In this document: one piece after another, positions 33,990-42,084 of the stretch | How the letters are laid out: each line of letters opens with the position of its first letter | How positions within the stretch are numbered: position 1 is the first letter of the stretch | Assembly: GCF_001424305.1 (NCBI RefSeq) | Contig: NZ_LMPD01000003.1 | Span: forward strand, 420,387 to 484,386 | Direction of reading: 5' to 3' | Length of the DNA stretch: 64,000 nt | Origin: Pedobacter sp. Leaf176 | GTDB taxonomy: Bacteria; Bacteroidota; Bacteroidia; Sphingobacteriales; Sphingobacteriaceae | Notes under the pieces: model-generated | Databases searched by the model: none | Seen by the model: only the letters and a program-made list of their open reading frames with translations | What the model was told of the DNA's origin: nothing | Translations under genes and position numbers: made by a program

Positions 33990-34760
33990 ATGAAAATAGG
34001 AATTATAGGCGTAGGCCTGATAGGAAAAACATTAGCATTAAGACTAGCTGAATCAGGGCATGACGTTTCAGTCGCCAATTCTTCGGGACCGGAAAACATC
34101 AATAAGGATGTTCTCTCTACCGGGGCAAAAGCAGTAACTACGGAAGATTTAGTTCGTGACAAGGATGTAATCATTCTCTCTATTCCATTAAACCGAATTC
34201 CGGAAATTGCGTCTCTTCTTTCCAGCGTTCCCGAAGAAACAACGCTGATTGATACTTCAAACTATTATCCCGCCCGTGATAACAAGATTGAAAGCATTGA
34301 ATCGGGATTGGTAGAAAGTGTATGGGTAATGCAGCAACTGGGTCGCCCCTTTGCAAAGGCCTGGAACGCGATTGGTTCGCACTCTTTTGCGGTACATGGC
34401 AAACCAGAAGGCTGTGATGACAGAATCGCAATTCCTGTAGCAGCAGATCGTGATATAGATAAAGATGTTGCTATTAAATTAATAAACGATACGGGATTTG
34501 ATGCATATTATACAGGATCTCTGGCTGATTCATGGAGACAGCAACCAGGCTCACCAGTATATTGCACTGACCTTACTGTAAGCGAATTAAAGGAATGGAC
34601 CGATAAAGCCGAAAAGGAACGTTTGCCTAAGCGCAGGGATCTTGCCATCCTTGTCTTTATGGAAAGAATGGGCAACGATTTTACCAAACGTATAGGGAAT
34701 GCTACTATTGAGGAAGACGCAGCGTTCGCCATTCGTCTAAACCGTACACTCTTCATGTAA
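33990..34760 (+). CDS. NADPH-dependent F420 reductase-like protein
   Basis: 256 aa with an N-terminal Rossmann domain (M-K-I-G-I-I-G-V-G-L-I-G) of the coenzyme-F420-dependent NADP oxidoreductase superfamily. F420 is not known from Bacteroidota, so the real cofactor partner and substrate are unknown. The start at 33990 places the nucleotide-binding motif at the N-terminus as usual; a TTG at 33963 would add nine residues. It converges on the second HxlR gene. Confidence 0.78.
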   Translation: MKIGIIGVGLIGKTLALRLAESGHDVSVANSSGPENINKDVLSTGAKAVTTEDLVRDKDVIILSIPLNRIPEIASLLSSVPEETTLIDTSNYYPARDNKIESIESGLVESVWVMQQLGRPFAKAWNAIGSHSFAVHGKPEGCDDRIAIPVAADRDIDKDVAIKLINDTGFDAYYTGSLADSWRQQPGSPVYCTDLTVSELKEWTDKAEKERLPKRRDLAILVFMERMGNDFTKRIGNATIEEDAAFAIRLNRTLFM

Positions 34761-34838
34761 CCAGGTACAAGAATTCTTTTGCAGTAACAACCAGGATTCA
34801 GGAATGACTACAGTCTGATGAAACTTCATATAACCAGT

Positions 34839-34865
34839 GGACTATATCATAACTTGATATAGTCC
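34839..34865. terminator. Perfect 11-bp hairpin between convergent genes
   Basis: GGACTATATCA, a 5-base loop and TGATATAGTCC. It lies 78 bp after the F420-type gene stop, without a strong T-run, so it may be a transcript 3' end processing or termination signal. Confidence 0.45.
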
Positions 34866-34888
34866 CTGCTTTGAATATGATGTGACCA

Positions 34889-34912
34889 TAAAAAAACGGG
34901 TAAAGCACCGTT
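34889..34912 (-). terminator. Intrinsic terminator of the HxlR gene
   Basis: On the minus strand a short stem AACGG / CCGTT with an 8-base loop runs directly into seven T residues. It starts about 48 bp after the HxlR stop at 34961. Confidence 0.55.
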
Positions 34913-34960
34913 AGGCAGGGGATTGTTAAATACCACCTTATCCAATCAAACTGAAAAGAA

Positions 34961-35314
34961 TTAAACTGTTTTATTAGAGAATAACCTGTTACGATGGTTC
35001 AGCCCCCAGTCTTTCAGGGAATAGATGATGGGTGTAAGCGTGTCTGCATACCTATCTAATGTATAAGATATTTTTACAGGGTAACCATCGGTGATGGCCC
35101 TCCTTACCAGTTGGTGCTGTTCCAACGTCTTTAGTTCCTTCGCAAGTACCTTTGGGGTTATACCCGGTATGCTTTCCTGTATGTCGGTAAAACGATTATT
35201 CCCAACGCCTATCGAGATAATAATTTGTAACTTCCATTTACCACTGATCACCTCCAGGGCATCCCTTACCGGTCTGATCGTGTCAAGACATTCGCAACAT
35301 TTTTTTTCTGCCAT
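34961..35314 (-). CDS. HxlR family transcriptional regulator
   Basis: 117 aa winged-helix protein with a cysteine-rich start (K-K-C-C-E-C) and the family core V-I-S-G-K-W-K-L-Q-I-I-I-S. The cysteines could sense oxidants or electrophiles. I place the start at 35314; an in-frame extension to 35422 lacks family resemblance. It is divergent from the luciferase-like oxidoreductase pair and probably controls it. Confidence 0.88.
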   Translation of the reverse strand: MAEKKCCECLDTIRPVRDALEVISGKWKLQIIISIGVGNNRFTDIQESIPGITPKVLAKELKTLEQHQLVRRAITDGYPVKISYTLDRYADTLTPIIYSLKDWGLNHRNRLFSNKTV

Positions 35315-35348
35315 TCTGTATTTTACTTTCCTTGGGGAAAGCACTATA

Positions 35349-35376
35349 CAAAGTAAAGTAATTTCATTTACCTTTG
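35349..35376. promoter_or_regulatory. Inverted repeat and -7 box in the HxlR/LLM spacer
   Basis: CAAAG-TAAA (35349-35357) faces TTTACCTTTG (35367-35376), an inverted repeat with one unpaired base. The right arm contains TACCTTTG (35369-35376), a match to TAnnTTTG reading toward the flavin oxidoreductase genes, so a protein bound here would cover that promoter. Confidence 0.45.
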
Positions 35377-35450
35377 CAATAATATTTTCATGTTCGGAGA
35401 TTTGGCTGGTTGCCCAGGCCAAAATGTCGATCAGCAGCTAATGAGAAAAG

Positions 35451-36464
35451 ATGAAAAGAGATAAAATAGCTTACTCAATTTTGGAACTCGCCGTTGTTTC
35501 CCAAGGCAGTACCTTCAAACAAACGCTCAACAATTCGCTCAGCCTGGCCAGGGCAGCTGAAAACCTTGGCTACCAACGCTATTGGTTTGCGGAACATCAT
35601 AATTCCGGAAGTGTGGGCAGTAGTGCCACTACTATACTGATCGGTTACGTAGCTGAAAACACCGAGAACATCAGGGTCGGTTCGGGAGGCATCATGCTTC
35701 CAAACCACTCACCTTTAATCGTTGCAGAACAGTTCGGGACCCTGGCCCAATTGTATCCCGGTAGAATTGATTTGGGTCTGGGCAGGGCGCCCGGTACTGA
35801 TACGCTTACCGCACAGGCGATCCGGCCCGATTTTATACAGGCTGCCCAGTCATTTCCTGCCGAGGTTGCCAGGATTCAAAATTACTTTTCCTTGGATAAC
35901 AAGAATTCAAAAGTTAGGGTTGTCATTGCTGAAGGCACTGATGTGCCAATTTATATTCTAGGTTCCAGTACGGACAGTGCCCATCTGGCAGCGCAAAAAG
36001 GCCTGCCCTATGCGTTTGCCAGCCATTTTGCATCAACTCACTTATCAGGGGCACTGGATATTTACCGGAAGGAGTTTCAGCCTTCCCCTTTTCTGGATCG
36101 GCCTTATACGATGGCGGGCGTGAATATATTTGTAGGTGATACCGATGATGAAGCCGAGCGATGGTTCACTTCCCTGATCAGGATGTTTGTAGGCGTATTG
36201 ACCGGGGCCACTGAGCCCCTGCAACCGCCATCTGAACTGACTGGTGATCTAAAAGAGCTCCTGAAACACCCAGCGCTTAATCAAATGTTGAAATATTCCT
36301 TTGTAGGAAGTAAGGCTACGGTCAAAAATAAAATCCAGGCATTTCTAGAGGAGACTCAGGTAGATGAACTTATCATGGTATCAACGATATATTCCATAGA
36401 AGACCGTATAAAATCCGCCAGACTTTTTGCCCAGCTGATGGGCGAAATCAACGAAAGAATCTAA
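35451..36464 (+). CDS. LLM class flavin-dependent oxidoreductase
   Basis: 337 aa bacterial-luciferase-like TIM barrel of the YhbW type. A-E-H-H-N near residue 48 and R-I-D-L-G-L-G-R-A-P-G-T-D near 105 are family hallmarks. It would use reduced flavin; the substrate is unknown. It is first of two luciferase-like genes separated by 14 bp and is divergent from an HxlR regulator. Confidence 0.88.
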   Translation: MKRDKIAYSILELAVVSQGSTFKQTLNNSLSLARAAENLGYQRYWFAEHHNSGSVGSSATTILIGYVAENTENIRVGSGGIMLPNHSPLIVAEQFGTLAQLYPGRIDLGLGRAPGTDTLTAQAIRPDFIQAAQSFPAEVARIQNYFSLDNKNSKVRVVIAEGTDVPIYILGSSTDSAHLAAQKGLPYAFASHFASTHLSGALDIYRKEFQPSPFLDRPYTMAGVNIFVGDTDDEAERWFTSLIRMFVGVLTGATEPLQPPSELTGDLKELLKHPALNQMLKYSFVGSKATVKNKIQAFLEETQVDELIMVSTIYSIEDRIKSARLFAQLMGEINERI

Positions 36465-36478
36465 AATCGCATAAGCAG

Positions 36479-37603
36479 ATGAAGAATAGAAAAAAATTAA
36501 AACTGGCGGCCGGCATCGATGGTACAGGATGGAACTTTACTTCCTGGCGCCATCCCCACATGCCGGCAGATGCAGGAGAAAACATTGACTTTTATATACA
36601 ACAGGCGCAACTTGCAGAGAGTGCAAAATTCGAGACCCTTTTTCTCTTTGATGTGAGCCACGTTGGCCCGGGCAATATTCCCCATTACCTGAGCATGTTT
36701 GAAGGGGCGACTATCATGTCGGCCATTGCAATGAAGACACACCGTATGGGGCTTTCTTTTACTGCTTCCAGTTCGTATACCGATCCTTATAATGTAGCCA
36801 GGCAGGTTTTGTCACTGGATAAAATCAGCAAAGGAAGGGCCTCGCTCAATATCGTTACCTCAAATCCTGGCGGCATGGTAAATTTTAGCAGGGGGCATTT
36901 GGGTAAAGCGGACCAATATCCAATGCACAAGGAATTTCTGGAAATCCTTCTCGGACTCTGGGATACCTACGAAGATGATGCCTTTATGCGGGATAAGCAC
37001 AGTGGCATTTTCCTTAAGCCGGGCAAGATGCATCCCATAAATTATAGGGGCGATTACTTCTCTGTCGATGGGCCGCTGAATATCAGTAGATCCGTACAGG
37101 GAAGGCCGGTAGTTTACACCGCAGGAGGTTCTCCAACCTTTGTAGACATTGCCGCCACCTACACAGACGGTGCCTTTATCGCCGGCAGCACAATAGATGA
37201 AGCTTTATATACCGCTAATGCCTTAAGAGCAAAACTTGTTGAAAAAGGGCGGTCGCCGGAGGATTATGTTGTGGCACTATCACACAATCCCATTGTTGGG
37301 CGTACCATTGCCGAAGCGGAAAAGAAGTATCTGGAATTGGCTTCACTGGCACCGTACCACCGGATTCCGGTTCCTCAATTTTTTGGTACGGCCGAAAAAA
37401 TTGCCGATGAGATAACAACATGGCATGAAGCTGGCGCCATGGATATGCTGGTGGTACGGCAGGACCATCCGCACGGACTCAGGGATTTTATTGAGCTTGT
37501 GGTTCCGATTTTGCAGGAGCGTGGCGTATTCCATACTGAGTATGAATCGGATACGCTTAGAGGCAACCTGGAACTGCCTAGACCTGCCTTTAGGAAAATT
37601 TAA
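36479..37603 (+). CDS. NtaA/SnaA/DszA-type flavin monooxygenase, short form
   Basis: 374 aa. The family N-terminus is clear: T-S-W-R-H-P near residue 20, S-S-Y-T-D-P-Y-N-V-A-R near 97, and N-I-V-T-S near 121. Family members such as NtaA and DszA are about 440-450 residues; here the helical segment normally found between the A-E-A-E-K-K-Y region and the G-T-A-E-K-I-A-D region is missing, so the protein looks about 60 residues short inside, with both ends intact. It is probably an FMNH2-dependent monooxygenase for a sulfur- or nitrogen-containing compound. Confidence 0.82.
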   Translation: MKNRKKLKLAAGIDGTGWNFTSWRHPHMPADAGENIDFYIQQAQLAESAKFETLFLFDVSHVGPGNIPHYLSMFEGATIMSAIAMKTHRMGLSFTASSSYTDPYNVARQVLSLDKISKGRASLNIVTSNPGGMVNFSRGHLGKADQYPMHKEFLEILLGLWDTYEDDAFMRDKHSGIFLKPGKMHPINYRGDYFSVDGPLNISRSVQGRPVVYTAGGSPTFVDIAATYTDGAFIAGSTIDEALYTANALRAKLVEKGRSPEDYVVALSHNPIVGRTIAEAEKKYLELASLAPYHRIPVPQFFGTAEKIADEITTWHEAGAMDMLVVRQDHPHGLRDFIELVVPILQERGVFHTEYESDTLRGNLELPRPAFRKI

Positions 37604-37732
37604 GCAAAGCAATAGAACAGTTAAAAGTTACAATCATACAAATGCGAATATAGAATTGGCAAAAGAGTGGCGTTTCGTTAAAATGTTCCATTATTGCCTA
37701 CTTATGTATCATTATAATGCTTGATAACTGCA

Positions 37733-37740
37733 TAATTTTG
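37733..37740 (+). promoter_or_regulatory. -7 box of the SDR gene
   Basis: TAATTTTG matches TAnnTTTG and lies 30 bp before the ATG at 37771. No TTTG is seen at the -33 position. Confidence 0.35.
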
Positions 37741-37770
37741 TCTACAACAAATAGCTAAAAAAATAAAATA

Positions 37771-38589
37771 ATGGCAAAAACAATTTTTATAACAGGAGCA
37801 TCCCGTGGATTCGGAAGGATCTGGACAGAGGCATTTCTGGAACGTGGCGATAATGTAGTAGCAACCGTTCGTAACCTTGATGCATTAACGGCATTAACAA
37901 CGCAATTCCCGTCAAACTTATTGGTATTAAAACTTGATGTAACTGATAAAAACGCGAGTTTTGAAGCCATTGAAGCAGCAAAAAACCATTTTGGAACAAT
38001 CGATGTATTGATCAATAACGCAGGCTTTGGCCATGTTGGGGCTATAGAAGAACTTGAGGAGAAAGATGTAAGGGCACAATTTGAAACCAATGTACTGGGT
38101 TCGTTATGGACTATTCAAGCGGTTTTACCAATTATGCGTGAGCAAAAATCAGGACAGATCATTCAGCTTTCAAGTGCTCTGGGCATCAATACTGTTCCGT
38201 TGATGGGAATTTATAGTGCAGCCAAATTTGCTGTTGAAGGCCTTACGGAAACATTGGCGAGTGAAGTGAGCGGTTTTGGAATTAAGGTAACGATAGTAGA
38301 ACCAGGCGGGTACTCCACAGATTTTTTTGGAAGCAATTCTCTGGCAGTAAGCCCACCTGTTCCTGCTTACGAGGCAATAAGAACGCATTTTTATGAGCAT
38401 GCAGGAGATCAGGATTCCGGTAATCCAGCAGCAACGGCCGGAGCAATTTTAAGTTTAGTAGATGCTGAAAATCCGCCATTGAGACTGATTTTAGGTAAAA
38501 TTGCCTTACCTTGGGTAAAACACACATACGAAGAGCGTCTTAAAACATGGGAATCTTGGCAAGATGTATCTGTGGCAGCACATGGTTAG
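37771..38589 (+). CDS. Short-chain dehydrogenase/reductase
   Basis: 272 aa SDR of the classical type. T-G-A-S-R-G-F-G at the N-terminus binds NAD(P), N-N-A-G-F-G lies near residue 88, and the catalytic Y-S-A-A-K lies near 149. Substrate unknown. It stands alone with its own -7 box and a strong terminator, next to an AraC regulator that may control it. Confidence 0.88.
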   Translation: MAKTIFITGASRGFGRIWTEAFLERGDNVVATVRNLDALTALTTQFPSNLLVLKLDVTDKNASFEAIEAAKNHFGTIDVLINNAGFGHVGAIEELEEKDVRAQFETNVLGSLWTIQAVLPIMREQKSGQIIQLSSALGINTVPLMGIYSAAKFAVEGLTETLASEVSGFGIKVTIVEPGGYSTDFFGSNSLAVSPPVPAYEAIRTHFYEHAGDQDSGNPAATAGAILSLVDAENPPLRLILGKIALPWVKHTYEERLKTWESWQDVSVAAHG

Positions 38590-38603
38590 TAGGGAAAGTT
38601 AAC

Positions 38604-38639
38604 AAAGACAGCATCCGGATATATCGGACGCTGTCTTTT
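38604..38639 (+). terminator. Intrinsic terminator after the SDR gene
   Basis: A 14-bp stem with one mismatch (left arm 38604-38617, right arm 38625-38638), a 7-base loop and a terminal TTTT. It ends 11 bp before the AraC gene and isolates the two units. Confidence 0.75.
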
Positions 38640-38649
38640 AAGGCTAAAA

Positions 38650-39546
38650 ATGAAACACTTTACCAAAATAAGCGACCTGCATGATGCATTCTGTATCAAG
38701 CCACCCGAACATACGCTGTTCAGCGTGGTTTATGGTGAGCAAAACATGTGCAGCGGTAATAACGAACTCGAGTTTTCTTCAGCATTCTATATCATAGGAT
38801 TTAAAAAGATGAAGTCGGGCAGCATGCTATATGGAAAAACAAAATATGACCATGACCTGGGATCGTTGTCGTTTATAAAGCCCCAACAAAGGGTGGCCTT
38901 TCAAAATGTAAAGTTAGAGGAAAAAGGATTTTTGATCATTATCCATGAAGACTTTTTATTGGGAACCGCAATTTACGAGGATATTAAAAAATACAGTTAT
39001 TTCGATTATGAAGTGAATGAGGCATTGCATGTTTCACCTTCGGAAGAAGATATCGTCTGGAATCTGTATTTTAGCATAGAAAAAGAATATAATAATAATA
39101 CTGACGAACTCAGCAAGGCGATTATTGTCAGCCATCTTGATTCCATGCTAAAGTATGCGCAACGATTTTATAGAAGACAATTTATTAACCGTAAAGAATT
39201 AACAGGTTTTACTTTGACTAAGTTTAATGCGCTACTTGCCGGTAATTTTGAAAAAACAAAAATAAAAGAAATTGGATTACCTACAGTGGCTTTTATGGCA
39301 GAAAAGCTACACCTATCACCCCGCTATCTAACCGATGTACTAAAACAGGAAACCGGAAAAACAGCCTTGGAACTGATCCATCTTTTCTTGATTTCTAAGG
39401 CAAAAAATCTGTTAACCGAAGGCGAACTCAATATTTCAGAAATTTCGTATTTGCTTGGATTTGAGAACACAACATATTTTTCCCGTCTGTTTAAAAAAGA
39501 AGTGGGAATAACTCCAAATCAATTTAAAAGACACTTCTTAAACTAA
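38650..39546 (+). CDS. AraC family transcriptional regulator
   Basis: 298 aa. An N-terminal sensing domain of about 190 residues precedes two HTH motifs: M-A-E-K-L-H-L-S-P-R-Y-L-T near residue 220, and I-S-E-I-S-Y-L-L-G-F-E-N-T-T-Y-F-S-R-L-F-K-K near 265. The C-terminal G-I-T-P-N-Q-F-K is typical. Likely targets are the SDR upstream or the OsmC gene 49 bp downstream. Confidence 0.9.
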   Translation: MKHFTKISDLHDAFCIKPPEHTLFSVVYGEQNMCSGNNELEFSSAFYIIGFKKMKSGSMLYGKTKYDHDLGSLSFIKPQQRVAFQNVKLEEKGFLIIIHEDFLLGTAIYEDIKKYSYFDYEVNEALHVSPSEEDIVWNLYFSIEKEYNNNTDELSKAIIVSHLDSMLKYAQRFYRRQFINRKELTGFTLTKFNALLAGNFEKTKIKEIGLPTVAFMAEKLHLSPRYLTDVLKQETGKTALELIHLFLISKAKNLLTEGELNISEISYLLGFENTTYFSRLFKKEVGITPNQFKRHFLN

Positions 39547-39595
39547 TATTGGCAGCAGTTAATAAAGATCTATAAATTTTTAACAATCACAAAAG

Positions 39596-40015
39596 ATGAA
39601 ACGTACAGCAAAAGCACATTGGTCGGGCACAATAAAGGAAGGCAAAGGAGAGTTGACTACCCAAAGTAATATTCTAAACAAGACCAATTACAATTTTAAG
39701 ACACGTCTTGAAGAAGATCAAAAAGGAACAAATCCTGAAGAATTGTTGGCTGCAGCACATTCAGCATGCTTTACTATGGCTGTCAGTTTTGCATTAACAG
39801 AGAAAGGCCTCAATCCAACAGCATTGGATACCGAAGCTACACTGACGATGGAAGGGTTTGCGATAACGGGGATGCATCTTTCAATCTCAGGAGCTGTGTC
39901 TGGCATTAGTCCAGATGAATTTGAAACCATTACAAAAGATGCGGAAAAAAATTGCTTAATTTCTAAAGTGTTAAACATACCAATCAGTTCAGAAGCACAT
40001 CTAATAGCCTGGTAA
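39596..40015 (+). CDS. osmC: OsmC-type organic hydroperoxide resistance protein
   Basis: 139 aa OsmC/Ohr fold. The two redox cysteines are in H-S-A-C-F-T-M-A near residue 59 and E-K-N-C-L-I-S-K near 124, spaced as in peroxidases of the family, which reduce organic hydroperoxides with dithiol donors. It follows the AraC regulator on the same strand. Confidence 0.9.
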   Translation: MKRTAKAHWSGTIKEGKGELTTQSNILNKTNYNFKTRLEEDQKGTNPEELLAAAHSACFTMAVSFALTEKGLNPTALDTEATLTMEGFAITGMHLSISGAVSGISPDEFETITKDAEKNCLISKVLNIPISSEAHLIAW

Positions 40016-40684
40016 TTCAAAACGTCATAGATCCTTTTATTTATATCCAAACCCCATTCCAAACTTTAAAATAGTCATCCAAAAACCCATCAAAGCAGAA
40101 GTGCCGGCGTCGTGCCAATGCCAAGGCTTCAAATGCATATTCCATTTTTTAGATAAGTAAAGCATCTTTATTATCAAATATTAGCTGGCATCCCAGGAGA
40201 TTACTGCTGGCACCGGACCTAATGGAATTTCAAAGCTGGCTGATCTAAATAGTATTCCCGACTGCCAGAAGCTAATACTGACTACTTATTTTACTCTGGT
40301 TCGTAATTATTGTTTCATTGATAACACTGACACCATAGCCCCGTATAGTTTAACTATTTCCATCAACCCTATTTATTTTTTTTGAAGACCTTAAGATATA
40401 TACCTGTTAAAACTACTAAGCAAATAATTACTACAGCTAAAAAGTATGCCGGAAAATCTATACTAAGGGATTCTAATTCCATATCATTTTTCAAGCAATT
40501 TTGCATTACTTTCACATTAAAGCGCATTTTGATAATATTACCTTATCAGTAAAGACACACACTTATAAAAAAGGGGTAAGGAGAATTTAATTTTTATGCA
40601 AAAAACAGCATGATATCATCATCTTCAAACAAGAATATCAAGAGATAAGCTTTTCCGTCTTTAACCACGCAGCTGGAGGAAAAT
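40016..40684. other. 669-bp gene-poor region
   Basis: The stretch between osmC and the minus-strand AraC gene has no long open frame. It contains the possible small membrane protein gene described separately. The rest shows no tRNA, repeat or recognisable gene remnant that I can support. Confidence 0.6.
40369..40506 (-). CDS. Possible small single-pass membrane protein
   Basis: An open frame of 45 codons (or 37 from an internal ATG at 40482). The product has an acidic N-terminus, one hydrophobic stretch of about 20 residues (A-Y-F-L-A-V-V-I-I-C-L-V-V-L-T-G) and a basic tail K-V-F-K-K-N-K, the form of a small inner-membrane protein. Family not recognised. No promoter match was found, so it could be a chance frame in AT-rich DNA. 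Confidence 0.35.
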   Translation of the reverse strand: MQNCLKNDMELESLSIDFPAYFLAVVIICLVVLTGIYLKVFKKNK

Positions 40685-41476
40685 TTACGCTTTATCTTTT
40701 CCTACCCGCCTTGTCTGATTGGCCTTGATATAATTAGTAGGGCTCGCACCGGTAAACTTTTTGAAAGTTCTGCTGAAGTTGCTTAAGGTATTATATCCTA
40801 TCTCATAGCTGATCTGCTCGATGTTGTCTTTATTGTCTGACATTAGCTCAATAGATCTGATGATCCGTTGGTAGTTTAGATAGTTATTGAAACTAAGGTT
40901 TTCACTTTTGAACGTTCTACTGAGATTTCTTTCCGTAAAACCAAAAAGACCGGCCACCTCCGGAAGTTTAAGCTCAAGCATATAATTTTGATTTATATAT
41001 TGAAGAACCGCTCGTAACCTTTCGTTTTTCGGAGACAGCAGGCCTTTAAGTTTTAGCTCATGTCCTTTTGCCAGATCGGGTAGATCTAAGAACGCCAGAA
41101 TAAAGTTAAATAAACCCTGGTCGCCCAGTATGGTGATCGTTTGCTTTTGTTTGCTAATGTAGCGTATGGTCTCTAAAATAAAATCATTCGTATTCAGAAT
41201 CTTAAATCTCTGATCTACGTATTTTGGAAAATAAAGAAGAAACATCTTTACCCGGATATTCTTACTCTCCAGCCTATGATAAAAGCCCGCCGGAATGACT
41301 GCAATATGTCCTTCCGGCAAAAAAAAATCATCATTTTCTAATGCGATCCTTAATGTGCCCTTAAGCGAGTAGATTAGCTGATGGTGATGAGGGTGGGCAT
41401 GGTTCTCAATATTCAGATATTCCACATCTGTCGTTATGGTTTTAATAGTGTGCTCAGTTAAATCTAAATCAACCAT
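40685..41476 (-). CDS. AraC family transcriptional regulator, cupin-type sensor
   Basis: 263 aa from the ATG at 41476; an in-frame ATG at 41575 would overlap the divergent padC start, so the shorter form is chosen. The N-terminal cupin has H-A-H-P-H-H-H-Q-L-I-Y, G-H-I-A-V-I-P-A-G-x-Y-H-R. Two HTH motifs follow (L-P-E-V-A-G-L-F-G-F-T-E-R-N-L near residue 186; I-E-Q-I-S-Y-E-I-G-Y-N-T-L-S-N-F-S-R-T-F near 230). It is divergent from padC and the esterase gene, which it probably controls in response to a phenolic acid. Confidence 0.88.
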   Translation of the reverse strand: MVDLDLTEHTIKTITTDVEYLNIENHAHPHHHQLIYSLKGTLRIALENDDFFLPEGHIAVIPAGFYHRLESKNIRVKMFLLYFPKYVDQRFKILNTNDFILETIRYISKQKQTITILGDQGLFNFILAFLDLPDLAKGHELKLKGLLSPKNERLRAVLQYINQNYMLELKLPEVAGLFGFTERNLSRTFKSENLSFNNYLNYQRIIRSIELMSDNKDNIEQISYEIGYNTLSNFSRTFKKFTGASPTNYIKANQTRRVGKDKA

Positions 41477-41484
41477 TTTGTCCT

Positions 41485-41497
41485 TTTTTGTCAAAAA
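41485..41497. promoter_or_regulatory. Short palindrome in the AraC/padC spacer
   Basis: TTTTTG-T-CAAAAA, a perfect 6-1-6 inverted repeat 9 bp from the AraC start codon and 68 bp before the padC start. Possible operator; no promoter box could be assigned beside it. Confidence 0.25.
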
Positions 41498-41564
41498 CTT
41501 GTCTGTTATTGCACCGTAAGATAAAGAAATAGAACCTAGTTTTATCCTATTAATCAAATCAAAT

Positions 41565-42077
41565 ATGGAAAACACTAAGAAGTTATCTGACTTTCTCGGA
41601 GCACACTTTATCTACACTTATGCCAACGGGTGGAAATATGAATTATACGTAAAAAACGAGGACACAATAGATTATAGAATCCACACCGGAATGGTTGGAG
41701 GAAGGTGGGTGAAGGATCAAAAAGCAGATATTGTGGAGTTGACAGCAGGTATTTTCAAACTATCGTGGACCGAACCCACGGGCACGGATGTAAGCCTGGA
41801 TATCCTACCAAATGAAAATAAACTACACGGCGTAATATTTTTTCCAAAATGGGTGCACGAACATCCCGAAATCACTGTCAGATTCCAAAATGACTTTTTA
41901 GACCTGATGTATGAATCGCGTTTAAAGTACGACACCTATCCAAAATATGTGGTGCCTGAATTTGGTAAGATCACATTTAAAAAAAACGAGGGAATGAATA
42001 ACGAAAAAGTAATCGCTGTAGCACCTTATGATGGAATGATCGAGGAAATAGAAAATGGCAAATTAACATTTAATTAG
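41565..42077 (+). CDS. padC: Phenolic acid decarboxylase
   Basis: 170 aa, close to Bacillus-type PadC. H-F-I-Y-T-Y-x-N-G-W near residue 15 carries the two active-site tyrosines, [17 protein letters not shown] the active-site arginine, and [14 protein letters not shown] is also conserved. The enzyme decarboxylates ferulic, p-coumaric or caffeic acid to the vinyl phenol without cofactor, a detoxification reaction. The secreted esterase gene follows after 7 bp. Confidence 0.93.
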   Translation: MENTKKLSDFLGAHFIYTYANGWKYELYVKNEDTIDYRIHTGMVGGRWVKDQKADIVELTAGIFKLSWTEPTGTDVSLDILPNENKLHGVIFFPKWVHEHPEITVRFQNDFLDLMYESRLKYDTYPKYVVPEFGKITFKKNEGMNNEKVIAVAPYDGMIEEIENGKLTFN

Positions 42078-42084
42078 AAAATAT

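Noticed and set aside
40037..40144. 35-codon minus-strand frame after osmC
   Set aside because: Mixed composition without a membrane segment or leader; a chance frame is as likely.
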